DNA of 64,000 nt from Mediterraneibacter catenae (GTDB lineage: Bacteria > Bacillota > Clostridia > Lachnospirales > Lachnospiraceae): assembly GCF_008691045.1 (NCBI RefSeq), contig NZ_VMSO01000001.1, positions 326,714 through 390,713 of the forward strand. The letters are read 5' to 3'. The first letter of the stretch is position 1. Each line of letters opens with the position of its first letter. Shown piece after piece: positions 35,525 through 44,397 of the stretch. Made by a program: the position numbers and the translations under genes. The notes beneath the pieces are model-generated. The model was not told where the DNA came from, ran no database searches, and saw only the letters and a program-made list of their open reading frames with translations.

Positions 35525-37315
35525 ATGAAGAGAAAATTTTTAGCTGTAGTTATAACCGCGGCTATGGTGGCCGGGGCTCCGGGGCTTGTTCTTGCGGCAC
35601 CTGCGGCGGAGGATACATCAGAGATACAGACAGTGCAGCAGACTGAGGATATACAGGAATTAGATACGGAGGGATTAGTCGAAACTGAAGAGGTGCCCGA
35701 GACGCCCGAAGCAGATAGACAGGAAGAAACACCTGCAATGCAGGAAGCTGGAGAGATAAGTGGGACACAGGAAGTTCAGTCCCCGGACGCAGAGAGAAAT
35801 ACGGCAGTGGAAACAGCCGGCGTATCAGCCAGCGCTGATGTGATCGATACAGAGCAGGAGCTCGCAGATGCGATCGCTCAGGGAGGAGAGATCAATCTGA
35901 CGGGGCAGCGTATAGAGCTTACCAGCCCTCTTTACGTAAATAATGACGTAGTGATCAAAGGCGGAACACTTGTGGGAACAGACAGTGTAACAGGAAATCT
36001 TGTTACGCTGATGGGAAATAAAGTTACACTGGAAGGTGTGATGATCCGGACATCAGCAGGAAATAAGTCGGCGCTCCATGTATATGGAACTGATCTGACA
36101 GTAAACGACCTGACGATTGACCACAGCAGTGCGGCAGGCGGAGCGCCGGTCATTATCAATAACGGAGCAGAGGCGGTCTTCAACGGCGCTGTCAAACTGA
36201 CACTGGGAAGCAGTTCGTGGTACGGAATCAATGTAGACAATGCAAAGGCTGATTTTTCAGGCGCGGCATTAAATGTGACACCGGTGACAGATACTCAGTC
36301 GGTAATCTGCAGTGAGGGCGATGACGCATCTGTGACCGGAGCCGGATTTACGGTAGTTGTTACAGAAAAAGACGGGGGTGCCAATCACCGTCAGACAGCC
36401 TACGTAGCAGATTCCAATCTGGCTCAGTTCGTCAAAGCGAAAACTGAAGCAGGAGCTGACATATCACTTATCGAATTAAACAAGGATGTGACTTTGACAG
36501 CTCCGCTGTATTTAAGAGAAGCAACGACTATGAGAAGCAGTGCTTCAGGAAATTACACGATCAATGGATCCGGTGCGATCGGAGCAGACAATGTTGTGAC
36601 AATAATGGCCGATGGCGTAGTGCTCGAAGGACTGGGGATCAAAACAGCGTCAGCAAATAAATCCGCACTTCACGTATACAGAGTATCTGCCACCCTTAAA
36701 GATATCACGCTCGATAATCGGGAGACCGCAGGAGGAGCGGGAATGATCGTCAACGGTGGAACAGTTACTGTAGAGGGGAAATTAAATCTCCTTCTTGGTG
36801 AGAATTCCTGGGGAGGAATTAATGTTGATACGAAAAATGGCGCGGCAGGCGTCACATTTGCGGACGGCTCCGCAGTAAATATGTCGGGCAGTGATCAGAA
36901 TGTCATCTATATAGATAAAGACAATGATACAGATCTGGTGACTATCACAGGAGCGGAAGAAGCGGGACTTGCACAGGATGCTGACGGCAATTATATCATT
37001 GAGGGACAGGAAGAAGATACGGATCCTTCACCGGAGCAGCCGGGAGACGGAGAAGATGAGCAGAAGCCTGAAGGAGGTCCGGCTGATGGCAGCCAGAACG
37101 ATGATGATACACCGGCAAAAGGGGATGAGTTATCAGACGGCGGCTCATCTGTAAGCGGACAAGCAGACGATAAGAAAAATGCGGAGAAAAACATGAAAAA
37201 AGCTCCTCAGACCGGAGATAACAGTACCGGTTTGTACATTGCGCTGGCGGCGCTTCTCGGATCGGGAACTGCAGCAGGATCAGTCCTTAAAAAGAGACGT
37301 GAACTGATGAAATAG
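35525..37315 (+). CDS. Sortase-anchored surface protein with duplicated beta-helix-like domain
   Basis: 596 residues. A signal peptide (KRKFLAVVITAAMVAGAPGLVLAAPA) is followed by a Glu/Thr-rich stalk to ~residue 105. Two similar ~160-residue units follow (near residues 110-290 and 300-485); each has the pattern TSPLYVN or TAPLYLR, then NKSALHVY and GINVD, like a pectate-lyase-type beta helix. A charged Pro/Asp/Glu linker leads to APQTGDNSTG, a hydrophobic helix and KKRRE, a cell-wall sorting signal of the PQTG type. It is displayed on the cell wall; ligand unknown. Confidence 0.85.
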   Translation: MKRKFLAVVITAAMVAGAPGLVLAAPAAEDTSEIQTVQQTEDIQELDTEGLVETEEVPETPEADRQEETPAMQEAGEISGTQEVQSPDAERNTAVETAGVSASADVIDTEQELADAIAQGGEINLTGQRIELTSPLYVNNDVVIKGGTLVGTDSVTGNLVTLMGNKVTLEGVMIRTSAGNKSALHVYGTDLTVNDLTIDHSSAAGGAPVIINNGAEAVFNGAVKLTLGSSSWYGINVDNAKADFSGAALNVTPVTDTQSVICSEGDDASVTGAGFTVVVTEKDGGANHRQTAYVADSNLAQFVKAKTEAGADISLIELNKDVTLTAPLYLREATTMRSSASGNYTINGSGAIGADNVVTIMADGVVLEGLGIKTASANKSALHVYRVSATLKDITLDNRETAGGAGMIVNGGTVTVEGKLNLLLGENSWGGINVDTKNGAAGVTFADGSAVNMSGSDQNVIYIDKDNDTDLVTITGAEEAGLAQDADGNYIIEGQEEDTDPSPEQPGDGEDEQKPEGGPADGSQNDDDTPAKGDELSDGGSSVSGQADDKKNAEKNMKKAPQTGDNSTGLYIALAALLGSGTAAGSVLKKRRELMK

Positions 37316-37332
37316 TATATAGAAATATTGAC

Positions 37333-37374
37333 GGCGTATCCGACCGCTTTTGGGCAGTCAGATACGCCTTTTTA
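37333..37374 (+). terminator. Terminator of surface protein gene
   Basis: GGCGTATC (37333-37340) pairs with GATACGCC (37361-37368), with GAC/GTC inside, then TTTTT. Confidence 0.85.
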
Positions 37375-37388
37375 AATCCAGTTAAATT

Positions 37389-38012
37389 TTATTTGAGGCT
37401 TGAAATAAATTCCCATGCCTCAGGATCGAATTCTCTGTCTTTATAATAATATTTTTTATCCTCATCTGTGATCTGTCTGATCACTCTGCATGGATTCCCT
37501 GCCGCAACGACCCAGTCAGGGATATCTTTCGTTACTACGCTTCCGGCACCGATGACTGTGTTGCTCCCGATATGGACTCCTGGCATAATAACGGTGTTTC
37601 CTCCGATCCAGACATTGTCACCGATGGTCACGCTGATGCCGTACTCGTAAAGGGAGTTGCGGGAGACCGGATGAATAGGGTGCCCGGCAGTGTAGACCGC
37701 TACGTTTGGCGCCATCTGGCAGTTGTCACCAATCTTTACTTTTGCAACGTCTATGATCGTACAGTTATAGTTTGCAAAGAAGTTTTTCCCGACTTCGATG
37801 TGGGAGCCGTAATCACAGTAGAACGGCGGATTGATAAATGCTCCGTCAGACTTTCCGAGCAGTTCTTTGACAATCTTACCGATCTCGTCAAAATCAGAAC
37901 GGTCGACGGTGTTCAGGCGCTGCAGGATCTTACGGCAGACTTTCTGTTCTTCCATTACGGAATCATCGGAAATATAAGCCATTTCTTTGTCTCTTCTCTC
38001 AATATTATCCAT
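37389..38012 (-). CDS. Sugar O-acetyltransferase (maltose/galactoside acetyltransferase type)
   Basis: 207 residues. An N-terminal helical cap (NTVDRSDFDEIGKIVKELLG) precedes a left-handed beta helix of hexapeptide repeats (IEVGKNFFANYNCTI, VAVYTAGHPIHP, VWIGGNTVIMPGVHIGSNTVIGAGS). The catalytic His is in TAGHPIHP. It acetylates sugars with acetyl-CoA. It is downstream of the GH31 gene on the same strand, which supports acetylation of non-metabolised sugars. Confidence 0.9.
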   Translation of the reverse strand: MDNIERRDKEMAYISDDSVMEEQKVCRKILQRLNTVDRSDFDEIGKIVKELLGKSDGAFINPPFYCDYGSHIEVGKNFFANYNCTIIDVAKVKIGDNCQMAPNVAVYTAGHPIHPVSRNSLYEYGISVTIGDNVWIGGNTVIMPGVHIGSNTVIGAGSVVTKDIPDWVVAAGNPCRVIRQITDEDKKYYYKDREFDPEAWEFISSLK

Positions 38013-38027
38013 TTTTTCTCCTTTTTT

Positions 38028-38074
38028 GGATATGGGGACGTAGTAAAAACGGGTTTTACTACGTCCCCATATCC
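38028..38074. repeat. Perfect 21-bp palindromic hairpin between GH31 and acetyltransferase genes
   Basis: The arms 38028-38048 and 38054-38074 are perfect inverted copies (start GGATATGGGGACGTAG) around a 5-nt ACGGG loop. It sits between the GH31 stop and the ribosome site of the next minus-strand gene. On the minus strand the flank is A-rich rather than T-rich, so it is a poor terminator there. It looks like a REP-type or RAYT-associated hairpin, or a mRNA processing element. Confidence 0.65.
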
Positions 38075-38082
38075 GTTTTCGG

Positions 38083-40107
38083 TTATTTTAATATGCGACA
38101 GTTTTTCTCAAGATCATAATCTTTATGAACTCCGTCATCATCGTAGAGCATGTATTCTGCCCCTTCATAACCGATCAGCCGGATTGTATCTGTATCGATT
38201 TCATCCACGCATTCCGCCGCATCTGCCACGGGGATGCATTTTCCGGCGCGGATGAACAGCGGTACTTCGTTGAGCGCGATATCCACATAGTGGATGCCTT
38301 TTCCAAGGATCTCTTCAGAGATACTTCCATCAGGCAGAAATTTGACGAATTTCATTTCTTCCGGCAGGTATACATATCTGCCTTTCCCATTCTGCTCGTA
38401 GACCGGTGCGATCATAATCTCATTGCCGAGCATGAGCTGATCTTCGATGCGGGACGCCATTTTGTCCTCCGGATAGACGAAGGCGAGCGGTTTGAAATAC
38501 ATATCGTCGTTCAGTGCAGCTTTCATGTACTCGCTGTACAGATAGGGCAGAAGGCGGTATCTGACGCCGACTACATGGCGAAAATCTTCCATGTCCTCAA
38601 ACTGATAACATTCCTGCTCCCTTGTACCGAGAGCTGAGTGATTTCTCATGAGCGGTGTGAATACGCCCAGCGCCAGGAAACGGAGCAGAAGGTCTCTTGT
38701 AGTGTCGGACCCGAATCCGCCCAGATCAGCTCCCGTATAGAGAAATCCGCACATATTGAGTGATGGCATCATCTTCAGGTTGAGCAGGATATGTGACCAC
38801 CAGGAGCGGTTGTCACCTGTCCATACGCCGCCGTAGCGATGCATTCCGACATAGGAGGAACGGGAGAACATCAGGAAACGTCTGTCTGGATTGATGCGCT
38901 CAAACGCTTCGCCTGCGGCTCTTGTCATATTAAATCCATACAGATTGTGGACCTTGTCGTGACGGATTTTCCTGCCGTTTACATTATGATAAAATCTCTT
39001 ATAATCATCCTGGCTGTTTGCGAGACTTGTAAGTTTGCCGCCGAGCTGCCAGACGCCGATATCATCCCCGCCTTCGGACTTCTTTTCACTGCCGTCCCAA
39101 TTGCAGCTTCCGGTCTCGGCAAACTTGCGTGCCATCTCTTTTGCTTCTTCAAGACCTTCTTTCGAGTAGAAGATCGCAGGCTCGTTCATATCGTTCCAGA
39201 ATCCTTCGATACCCTGGTCCGTGAGGAAACGATATTTATCTCCGAACCATTTCCGCGCCTCAGGATTCAGTACATCTGGGAAATGTGTGTCACCCGGCCA
39301 TACTGCCGCTACGAAGTCGCTTCCGTCTTCCCTCTGGCAGAAGTAGCGGTTCTGTACACCTTCTTCGTATACATCATAGCCGTCCTCTATTTTTACGCCT
39401 GCGTCGATAATCGGAACAAGACGGATATGCTGATCTTTCATCTCCTGTACGAATCCGGAAAAATCCCGGAAATCATCATTTACAGTAAAATCCTTGTAGG
39501 AATCCATATAATCGATATCCATATAGATCATATCCAGCGGAATGTGATTCTCACGGTAGCCCTGGGCAACCTTTTTAAAATCTTCTTTTGTCTTATATCC
39601 CCAGCGGCTCTGGCCGAAGCCGAAGGCGAATTTCGGCGGGATATAGCTGTGCCCGATAATCTTACGGAACTGCTTAACGATCCCGTAAGGGGTATCACCA
39701 TCGATAACGTACAGTGCAAGATTGGCATCCTCGCAGGAAACTCTCAGGGTATCCATACGCGTATAGCCGATATCAAATGTCAGCTTTGAAGGATAATCGA
39801 AGAACAGTCCGAAACTTTTCTTACCGGAGATGATAATGAAGTTATATGCACCGTAGAGAGAGAACTTGTCCTCTGTGTGGTTTGGATCGTCCGAGCAATT
39901 GCTGATATAGCAGTACCCGCGCTTGTTGATGCCGCGGTTGGATTCACCCAGACCGTATACGATATCCTCCTCGTCCATGATATAAGTAAAAGAAAAACCA
40001 TCCTGTGTATCAATGACGCCGTATGCAGGGGCACCGTCAGATGCAGAGATGCCGTACACTACTGCCTCTGTCTCAAAAGGTGTTCCATAGGTATATTTTC
40101 GGATCAT
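38083..40107 (-). CDS. GH31 alpha-glucosidase/alpha-xylosidase-type glycosidase
   Basis: 674 residues from ATG 40107, after GGAGGAAA. The TIM-barrel nucleophile lies in GFWNDMNEPAIF and the acid/base region in WTGDNRSWWSH. Other GH31 segments are MIYMDIDYMDSYKDF, GAGLGGFGSDTT-type GADLGGFGSDTT and RNHSALGTREQECYQF. No signal peptide, so it acts inside the cell on imported alpha-glucosides. Its promoter shares an activator-type site with the MFS transporter gene at the left edge. An acetyltransferase gene follows. Confidence 0.93.
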   Translation of the reverse strand: MIRKYTYGTPFETEAVVYGISASDGAPAYGVIDTQDGFSFTYIMDEEDIVYGLGESNRGINKRGYCYISNCSDDPNHTEDKFSLYGAYNFIIISGKKSFGLFFDYPSKLTFDIGYTRMDTLRVSCEDANLALYVIDGDTPYGIVKQFRKIIGHSYIPPKFAFGFGQSRWGYKTKEDFKKVAQGYRENHIPLDMIYMDIDYMDSYKDFTVNDDFRDFSGFVQEMKDQHIRLVPIIDAGVKIEDGYDVYEEGVQNRYFCQREDGSDFVAAVWPGDTHFPDVLNPEARKWFGDKYRFLTDQGIEGFWNDMNEPAIFYSKEGLEEAKEMARKFAETGSCNWDGSEKKSEGGDDIGVWQLGGKLTSLANSQDDYKRFYHNVNGRKIRHDKVHNLYGFNMTRAAGEAFERINPDRRFLMFSRSSYVGMHRYGGVWTGDNRSWWSHILLNLKMMPSLNMCGFLYTGADLGGFGSDTTRDLLLRFLALGVFTPLMRNHSALGTREQECYQFEDMEDFRHVVGVRYRLLPYLYSEYMKAALNDDMYFKPLAFVYPEDKMASRIEDQLMLGNEIMIAPVYEQNGKGRYVYLPEEMKFVKFLPDGSISEEILGKGIHYVDIALNEVPLFIRAGKCIPVADAAECVDEIDTDTIRLIGYEGAEYMLYDDDGVHKDYDLEKNCRILK

Positions 40108-40152
40108 GATATTTCCTCCTTTGATTTTATCCGGTTGGATCATTCTGATTGT

Positions 40153-40213
40153 ATTATAATGCCTTGCCCGAGAGAAAACTTGCAGTATTCTGCAAAGTTA
40201 TGACACAAAACTG
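40153..40213 (-). promoter_or_regulatory. GH31 promoter with activator-type operator
   Basis: The operator 40180-40213 starts with the perfect palindrome TTGCAGTATTCTGCAA, then a TTAT-ACACAAAA segment, and is 28/34 identical to 840-873. The minus-strand -10 (TATAAT, plus 40153-40158) is 21 nt away, with no recognisable -35. Confidence 0.65.
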
Positions 40214-40240
40214 GCTTTTATATACAGGCCGTCAGCGCGC

Positions 40241-40269
40241 TTGACATCTTCCGGGTGATTCTGCACAAT
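40241..40269 (+). promoter_or_regulatory. Promoter of GH2 gene
   Basis: TTGACA (40241-40246), a 17-nt spacer and CACAAT (40264-40269), about 57 nt before the start. Confidence 0.6.
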
Positions 40270-40325
40270 AGAAACATAAGAAAGCCTGCAAATATGTAAT
40301 TTTAAGATTATTGAGGAAAATGCTT

Positions 40326-42134
40326 ATGAAACAGCTATATACCCGATGGGGAAGAGAACTTGATCCACAGAATGTCCTTCCGGAGTATCCGCGTCCTCTG
40401 CTCAGAAGGAGCAGTTATACGAATCTGAATGGATACTGGGACTACGCATTCACAAGAGAATTCAAAATACCGGAGAAATACGACGGACAGATCCTTGTCC
40501 CATTCTCGCCGGAGGCTGTGCTCTCCGGTGTATCCAGGCAGCTGATGCCGGATGAGTATCTCTGGTATCGGCGTATCTTTATTATCGAAGGATGGAACGG
40601 CAGAAAGAGCGGCAGACGTCTGATCCTGCATTTCGGGGCAGTGGATCAGGCCTGTGCCGTATATGTAAACGGGCAGCGGGCAGCGCGGCATACAGGGGGA
40701 TATCTCCCTTTTGAAGCAGATATTACACAGCTGGTCAGGGATGGAGAAAATGAGCTGATCGTCGCCGTGAAAGATCTCAGTGATACTTCCTGCCATGCCA
40801 GAGGGAAGCAGCGGCTGGAGCGGGGCGGTATGTTTTACACTGCGCAGAGCGGAATCTGGCAGACGGTGTGGATGGAGGAAGTACCGGAAACTTATATACA
40901 GACGATCGAGTCTGTAACTGATCCGGATGCAGGAACTGTCCGTATCCGAGTGACGGCGGCGGAGAATAATAAATATGAAGGGACAGAAGTGAAGACTTCC
41001 GGACATCAGGAAGGAGACAGAGCTTCAGGTCTGCCGGTACAGGTACAGATTCACAGACCGGGGCTGTATACGGATTCATGTGAATACTCCGGGGCTGAAG
41101 AAATACTCTGCAGAGCCATTGGCTCCGCAGGTGAATGGATCGAGATTGCGATTCCGGATATTATGCTCTGGACATGTGAGACACCTTATCTCTATTTTTA
41201 TACTGTGACACTGGGAGAAGACCAGGCTGAGAGCTACTTTGCCATGCGCAGATTTTCTGTCGAAAAGGATGAAAAAGGGATTCCGCGCATCTGCATGAAC
41301 GGAGAAGTACAGTTTCAGAACGGAGTCCTGGATCAGGGCTACTGGCCGGACGGGCTGTACACAGCGCCATCGGATGAGGCAATGATCTTTGATATAACAG
41401 AGATGAAGAGATGTGGATTCAATATGGTGCGAAAGCATATCAAGATCGAACCTCAGAGGTGGTACTGGCACTGTGACCGGCTTGGAATCGTAGTATGGCA
41501 GGATATGGTCAACGGAGGTGAAGCCTACCGATACTGGTTTGTGACATATCTGGCAACAGTGATGTCATGGCGGAATATAAAGATAAAGGACAGTCATCCG
41601 TGGCTGCTTGCGAGGAGGGAGAGGACCGGAAGGACAGAATTTGTGCGTGAGATGAAAGAGACGATCCGTCTTCTGAAAGGACACCCCAGTATCTGTACAT
41701 GGGTGATATTTAATGAGGGATGGGGACAGTTTCAGACAAAAGAGCTCACCCGTATTGCAAGAGAGGCAGATCCGGACCGGCTGATCGACCCGGCAAGCGG
41801 ATGGTTTGATCAGGGAGGCGGAGACCTGCAGAGTGTACATAACTACTTTTTCAGATTAAAGGTGCGGCCGGAGAAAGAGCGTGCGGCAGTGTTATCGGAG
41901 ATCGGAGGGCATACATACCGGGAGCCGGATCACAGTGCATGCGAGGAACTGTACGGTTATGGCGCGTGCAGGGATAAGGAAGCCCTCGGAAGGGCGTACC
42001 GGGAACTGACGAAGAAAGTCAAAAAACTTATCCCTCAGGGGCTGTGCGCCAGTGTGTATACCCAGTGGACGGATATCGAAGAAGAAATTAACGGAGTATA
42101 TACATGGGACAGGGAAGTCAGAAAAATACTCTGA
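40326..42134 (+). CDS. GH2 glycoside hydrolase (beta-galactosidase/glucuronidase family)
   Basis: 602 residues from ATG 40326, 9 nt after GAGGA. An N-terminal jelly-roll sugar-binding domain (LNGYWDYAF, LHFGAVDQACAVYVNGQ, HTGGYLPFEADIT), an immunoglobulin-like domain (~residues 200-315) and a TIM barrel. The acid/base Glu lies in WVIFNEGWGQFQ and the nucleophile Glu in VLSEIGGHTY. No signal peptide. It is divergent from the GH31 gene and the pair probably serves glycan use. Exact substrate unknown. Confidence 0.9.
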   Translation: MKQLYTRWGRELDPQNVLPEYPRPLLRRSSYTNLNGYWDYAFTREFKIPEKYDGQILVPFSPEAVLSGVSRQLMPDEYLWYRRIFIIEGWNGRKSGRRLILHFGAVDQACAVYVNGQRAARHTGGYLPFEADITQLVRDGENELIVAVKDLSDTSCHARGKQRLERGGMFYTAQSGIWQTVWMEEVPETYIQTIESVTDPDAGTVRIRVTAAENNKYEGTEVKTSGHQEGDRASGLPVQVQIHRPGLYTDSCEYSGAEEILCRAIGSAGEWIEIAIPDIMLWTCETPYLYFYTVTLGEDQAESYFAMRRFSVEKDEKGIPRICMNGEVQFQNGVLDQGYWPDGLYTAPSDEAMIFDITEMKRCGFNMVRKHIKIEPQRWYWHCDRLGIVVWQDMVNGGEAYRYWFVTYLATVMSWRNIKIKDSHPWLLARRERTGRTEFVREMKETIRLLKGHPSICTWVIFNEGWGQFQTKELTRIAREADPDRLIDPASGWFDQGGGDLQSVHNYFFRLKVRPEKERAAVLSEIGGHTYREPDHSACEELYGYGACRDKEALGRAYRELTKKVKKLIPQGLCASVYTQWTDIEEEINGVYTWDREVRKIL

Positions 42135-42165
42135 TGCGCTTTTATAAGAAGCAGTGACCAGAATA

Positions 42166-42627
42166 TTATTGTACTGATGTCCAGACCCAATATATAAATC
42201 CGAGAGCCCAGCTGGTGAAGATTCCGTAGAGTATCACGGGACCTGCGATGGTAAAGATCTTACAGCCGATTCCGAAGACCTGCCCTTCCTTCTTGTATTC
42301 AATGGCAGGAGCAGCCACGGAGTTGGCAAAACCGGTGATAGGGACAAGGGCGCCGGCTCCTCCCCATTTTGCCAGCCTCGGATAGATGCCGGTGCCGGTG
42401 AGCAGTACGCTGAACAGAACGAGCATAAGCGAGGTCCAGCTGCTGCATTCGTCGGTGCTCAGATTCCGGAATTCACAGTAGTGATAAATGATCTGGCCGA
42501 GCGTGCAGATGGCGCCGCCAAGGAGAAACGCCTTGAGCATGTTGAGCCAGACATTATGCCTGGGAGTCTTCTCGTTGACATATTTTTCGTATTCTTTTTC
42601 ATGTTTTAATCGCTGTATCTTATCCAT
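42166..42627 (-). CDS. spoVAC: Stage V sporulation protein AC
   Basis: 153 residues from ATG 42627, after AAAGGAGA. Four to five membrane helices and the SpoVAC motif GAGALVPITGFANSVAAPAIEYKKEGQVFG. It is part of the SpoVA channel that loads dipicolinic acid into the forespore. In most genomes it lies upstream of spoVAD in the same operon; here it is divergent from spoVAD with its own sigma-G-like promoter. Confidence 0.93.
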   Translation of the reverse strand: MDKIQRLKHEKEYEKYVNEKTPRHNVWLNMLKAFLLGGAICTLGQIIYHYCEFRNLSTDECSSWTSLMLVLFSVLLTGTGIYPRLAKWGGAGALVPITGFANSVAAPAIEYKKEGQVFGIGCKIFTIAGPVILYGIFTSWALGFIYWVWTSVQ

Positions 42628-42675
42628 AGAGTTATCTCCTTTACTGCCGGTTTTTACCGGCAATTTTTATTTCTT

Positions 42676-42704
42676 TAGTATTCTTCTTTTCAGGGAAATT
42701 ATGC
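42676..42704 (-). promoter_or_regulatory. Sigma-G-like promoter of spoVAC
   Basis: On the minus strand GCATA (plus 42700-42704), a 17-nt spacer and AATACTA (plus 42676-42682), close to the sigma-G consensus GCATR-N17/18-CATWHTA. Confidence 0.6.
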
Positions 42705-42754
42705 GCGTAATATCTGTTTCAAATGATGTTGAGGGCTTTTGACTCCGGCATTAT

Positions 42755-42783
42755 GCATATTCTGCTTATAAATGCAGATAATA
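42755..42783 (+). promoter_or_regulatory. Sigma-G-like promoter of spoVAD-spoVAE
   Basis: GCATA (42755-42759), a 17-nt spacer and GATAATA (42777-42783), six of seven matches to the -10 consensus, 33 nt before spoVAD. Confidence 0.6.
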
Positions 42784-42816
42784 TCATCAGACAGTGAAAG
42801 AAATGAGGAGATCGAT

Positions 42817-43872
42817 ATGAACCAGATTACAAAAGGAAAACAGAGCCTGTTGTTTGAAAATGCCCCGTATATCGTGAGCGCGGCATCCGTGACAGGCAGC
42901 AAGGAGGCGGAAGGCCCGCTGGGAAAACTTTTTGACATGACAAGCGAAGACAATCTGTTTGGCGCGCAGACATGGGAAGAGGCAGAGAGTACGATGCAGA
43001 AAGAGGCATGTGTGCTTGCGCTCGGAAAAGCACATGTGAAAGCTGACGAGATCCGGTATCTCTTCGGGGGAGATCTGCTGCGTCAGGGAATTGCTACATC
43101 CATGGGTGTAGAGGCACTGCAGATTCCGATGTTCGGGCTGTACGGAGCATGTTCCACCTCGGGAGAGGCGCTTGCGCTTGCGGGAATGAGCGCCGCGGCG
43201 GGGTATGGAGAGTATATGCTTGCGGTCACCTCGAGTCATTTCGGAAGCGCGGAAAAAGAATTCAGATTTCCTCTGGGATATGCCAGTCAACGGCCATTGT
43301 CGGCTCACTGGACCGTAACTGGAAGCGGGGCATTCCTTGTACGCGCGGCAGAACCGGAGCGTGATGTCAGTACTACCCGTATTTCACATGTGCGCATTGC
43401 GGGCGTGACAGTAGGAAAGATCGTGGATTACGGGCTGAAAGATTCTCAGAATATGGGAGCCTGCATGGCGCCTGCGGCGATGGATACGATAGTCTGCAAT
43501 TTTGAGGACATGGGAAGAAGTGAGAAAGATTATGACCGAATCATTACCGGAGATCTTGGTTATGTGGGACAGTCGATCCTGTTTGATCTGGTGAGAGGAA
43601 AAGGATATGACATCAGACAGAAGCATATCGACTGTGGGATGACTATATTTGACAGAGAAACGCAGGATACACATGCGGGAGGGAGCGGCTGTGGATGTGC
43701 GGCGGTCACCCTGGCATCTTTTATCATCCCGAAGATCGAGAGCGGGGAATGGAAACGGGTGCTTTTCGTCCCGACAGGCGCTCTGATGTCCACGGTAAGC
43801 TATAATGAGGGAGCCAGCGTTCCCGGGATCGCTCACGGAATCGTACTGGAACATTGTCCGGAGACAGAATAA
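42817..43872 (+). CDS. spoVAD: Stage V sporulation protein AD
   Basis: About 351 residues from ATG 42817, after AGGAGAT. A thiolase-like fold with LFGAQTWEEAESTMQKEAC, FGLYGACSTSGEALALAGM and HAGGSGCGCAAVTLASFI. SpoVAD binds dipicolinic acid on the SpoVA channel. It is followed by spoVAE 27 nt downstream. Confidence 0.95.
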   Translation: MNQITKGKQSLLFENAPYIVSAASVTGSKEAEGPLGKLFDMTSEDNLFGAQTWEEAESTMQKEACVLALGKAHVKADEIRYLFGGDLLRQGIATSMGVEALQIPMFGLYGACSTSGEALALAGMSAAAGYGEYMLAVTSSHFGSAEKEFRFPLGYASQRPLSAHWTVTGSGAFLVRAAEPERDVSTTRISHVRIAGVTVGKIVDYGLKDSQNMGACMAPAAMDTIVCNFEDMGRSEKDYDRIITGDLGYVGQSILFDLVRGKGYDIRQKHIDCGMTIFDRETQDTHAGGSGCGCAAVTLASFIIPKIESGEWKRVLFVPTGALMSTVSYNEGASVPGIAHGIVLEHCPETE

Positions 43873-43899
43873 AGGATACATTGAAGGGAGACATTTACG

Positions 43900-44256
43900 A
43901 TGGAATATATAACAGCATTTGTTATAGGAGGACTTATCTGTGCGGCAGTGCAGATCCTTCTCGACCGCACCAAAATGATGCCGGGAAGAGTTATGGTGCT
44001 CCTTGTATGTACCGGAGCGCTGCTCGGATTCTGCGGGATCTATAAGCCCTTTCAGGAATTTGCCGGTTCCGGCGCCAGTGTACCGCTGCTCGGTTTCGGC
44101 AATGTTTTATGGCAGGGTGTAAAGGAAGCGGTGGACGAGTACGGATTTATCGGTATCTTTATGGGCGGATTCAAAGCAAGTGCAGTGGGAATATCGGCGG
44201 CTTTGATTTTCGGATATATTGCATCCTTTATATTCGAACCGAAAATGAAGAAATGA
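43900..44256 (+). CDS. spoVAE: Stage V sporulation protein AE
   Basis: 118 residues with three or four membrane helices; ICAAVQILLDRTKMMPGRVMVLLV and GSGASVPLLGFGNVLWQGV are SpoVAEb motifs. It is the membrane partner of SpoVAC in the dipicolinate channel. Operon with spoVAD. Confidence 0.93.
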   Translation: MEYITAFVIGGLICAAVQILLDRTKMMPGRVMVLLVCTGALLGFCGIYKPFQEFAGSGASVPLLGFGNVLWQGVKEAVDEYGFIGIFMGGFKASAVGISAALIFGYIASFIFEPKMKK

Positions 44257-44264
44257 AAGAAATA

Positions 44265-44293
44265 TTGACAGCATAAATATGCAATGGTATGAT
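44265..44293 (+). promoter_or_regulatory. Promoter of glmS
   Basis: TTGACA (44265-44270), a 17-nt spacer and TATGAT (44288-44293). It begins 9 nt after spoVAE and predicts a ~150-nt glmS leader. Confidence 0.7.
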
Positions 44294-44306
44294 AAATTCC
44301 GTATTT

Positions 44307-44397
44307 GCAGGTGCTCACCTGCATGATAATCATAAACAAGGCAGCCGGGGGAATAGGATTTTTCAGAAATACAGAGAAAGATTTTATTCCCCTTTTC
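44307..44397 (+). terminator. glmS leader hairpins, possible attenuator
   Basis: GCAGGTG/CACCTGC (44307-44322) is followed by a 17-bp stem with three G-U pairs, GGGGAATA... (44348-44364) with ...TATTCCCC (44376-44392), then TTTTC. It looks like an intrinsic terminator but lies between the glmS promoter and gene, so it may be an attenuator. It could also end the spoVAE transcript. The conserved core of the glmS ribozyme is not visible. Confidence 0.55.
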
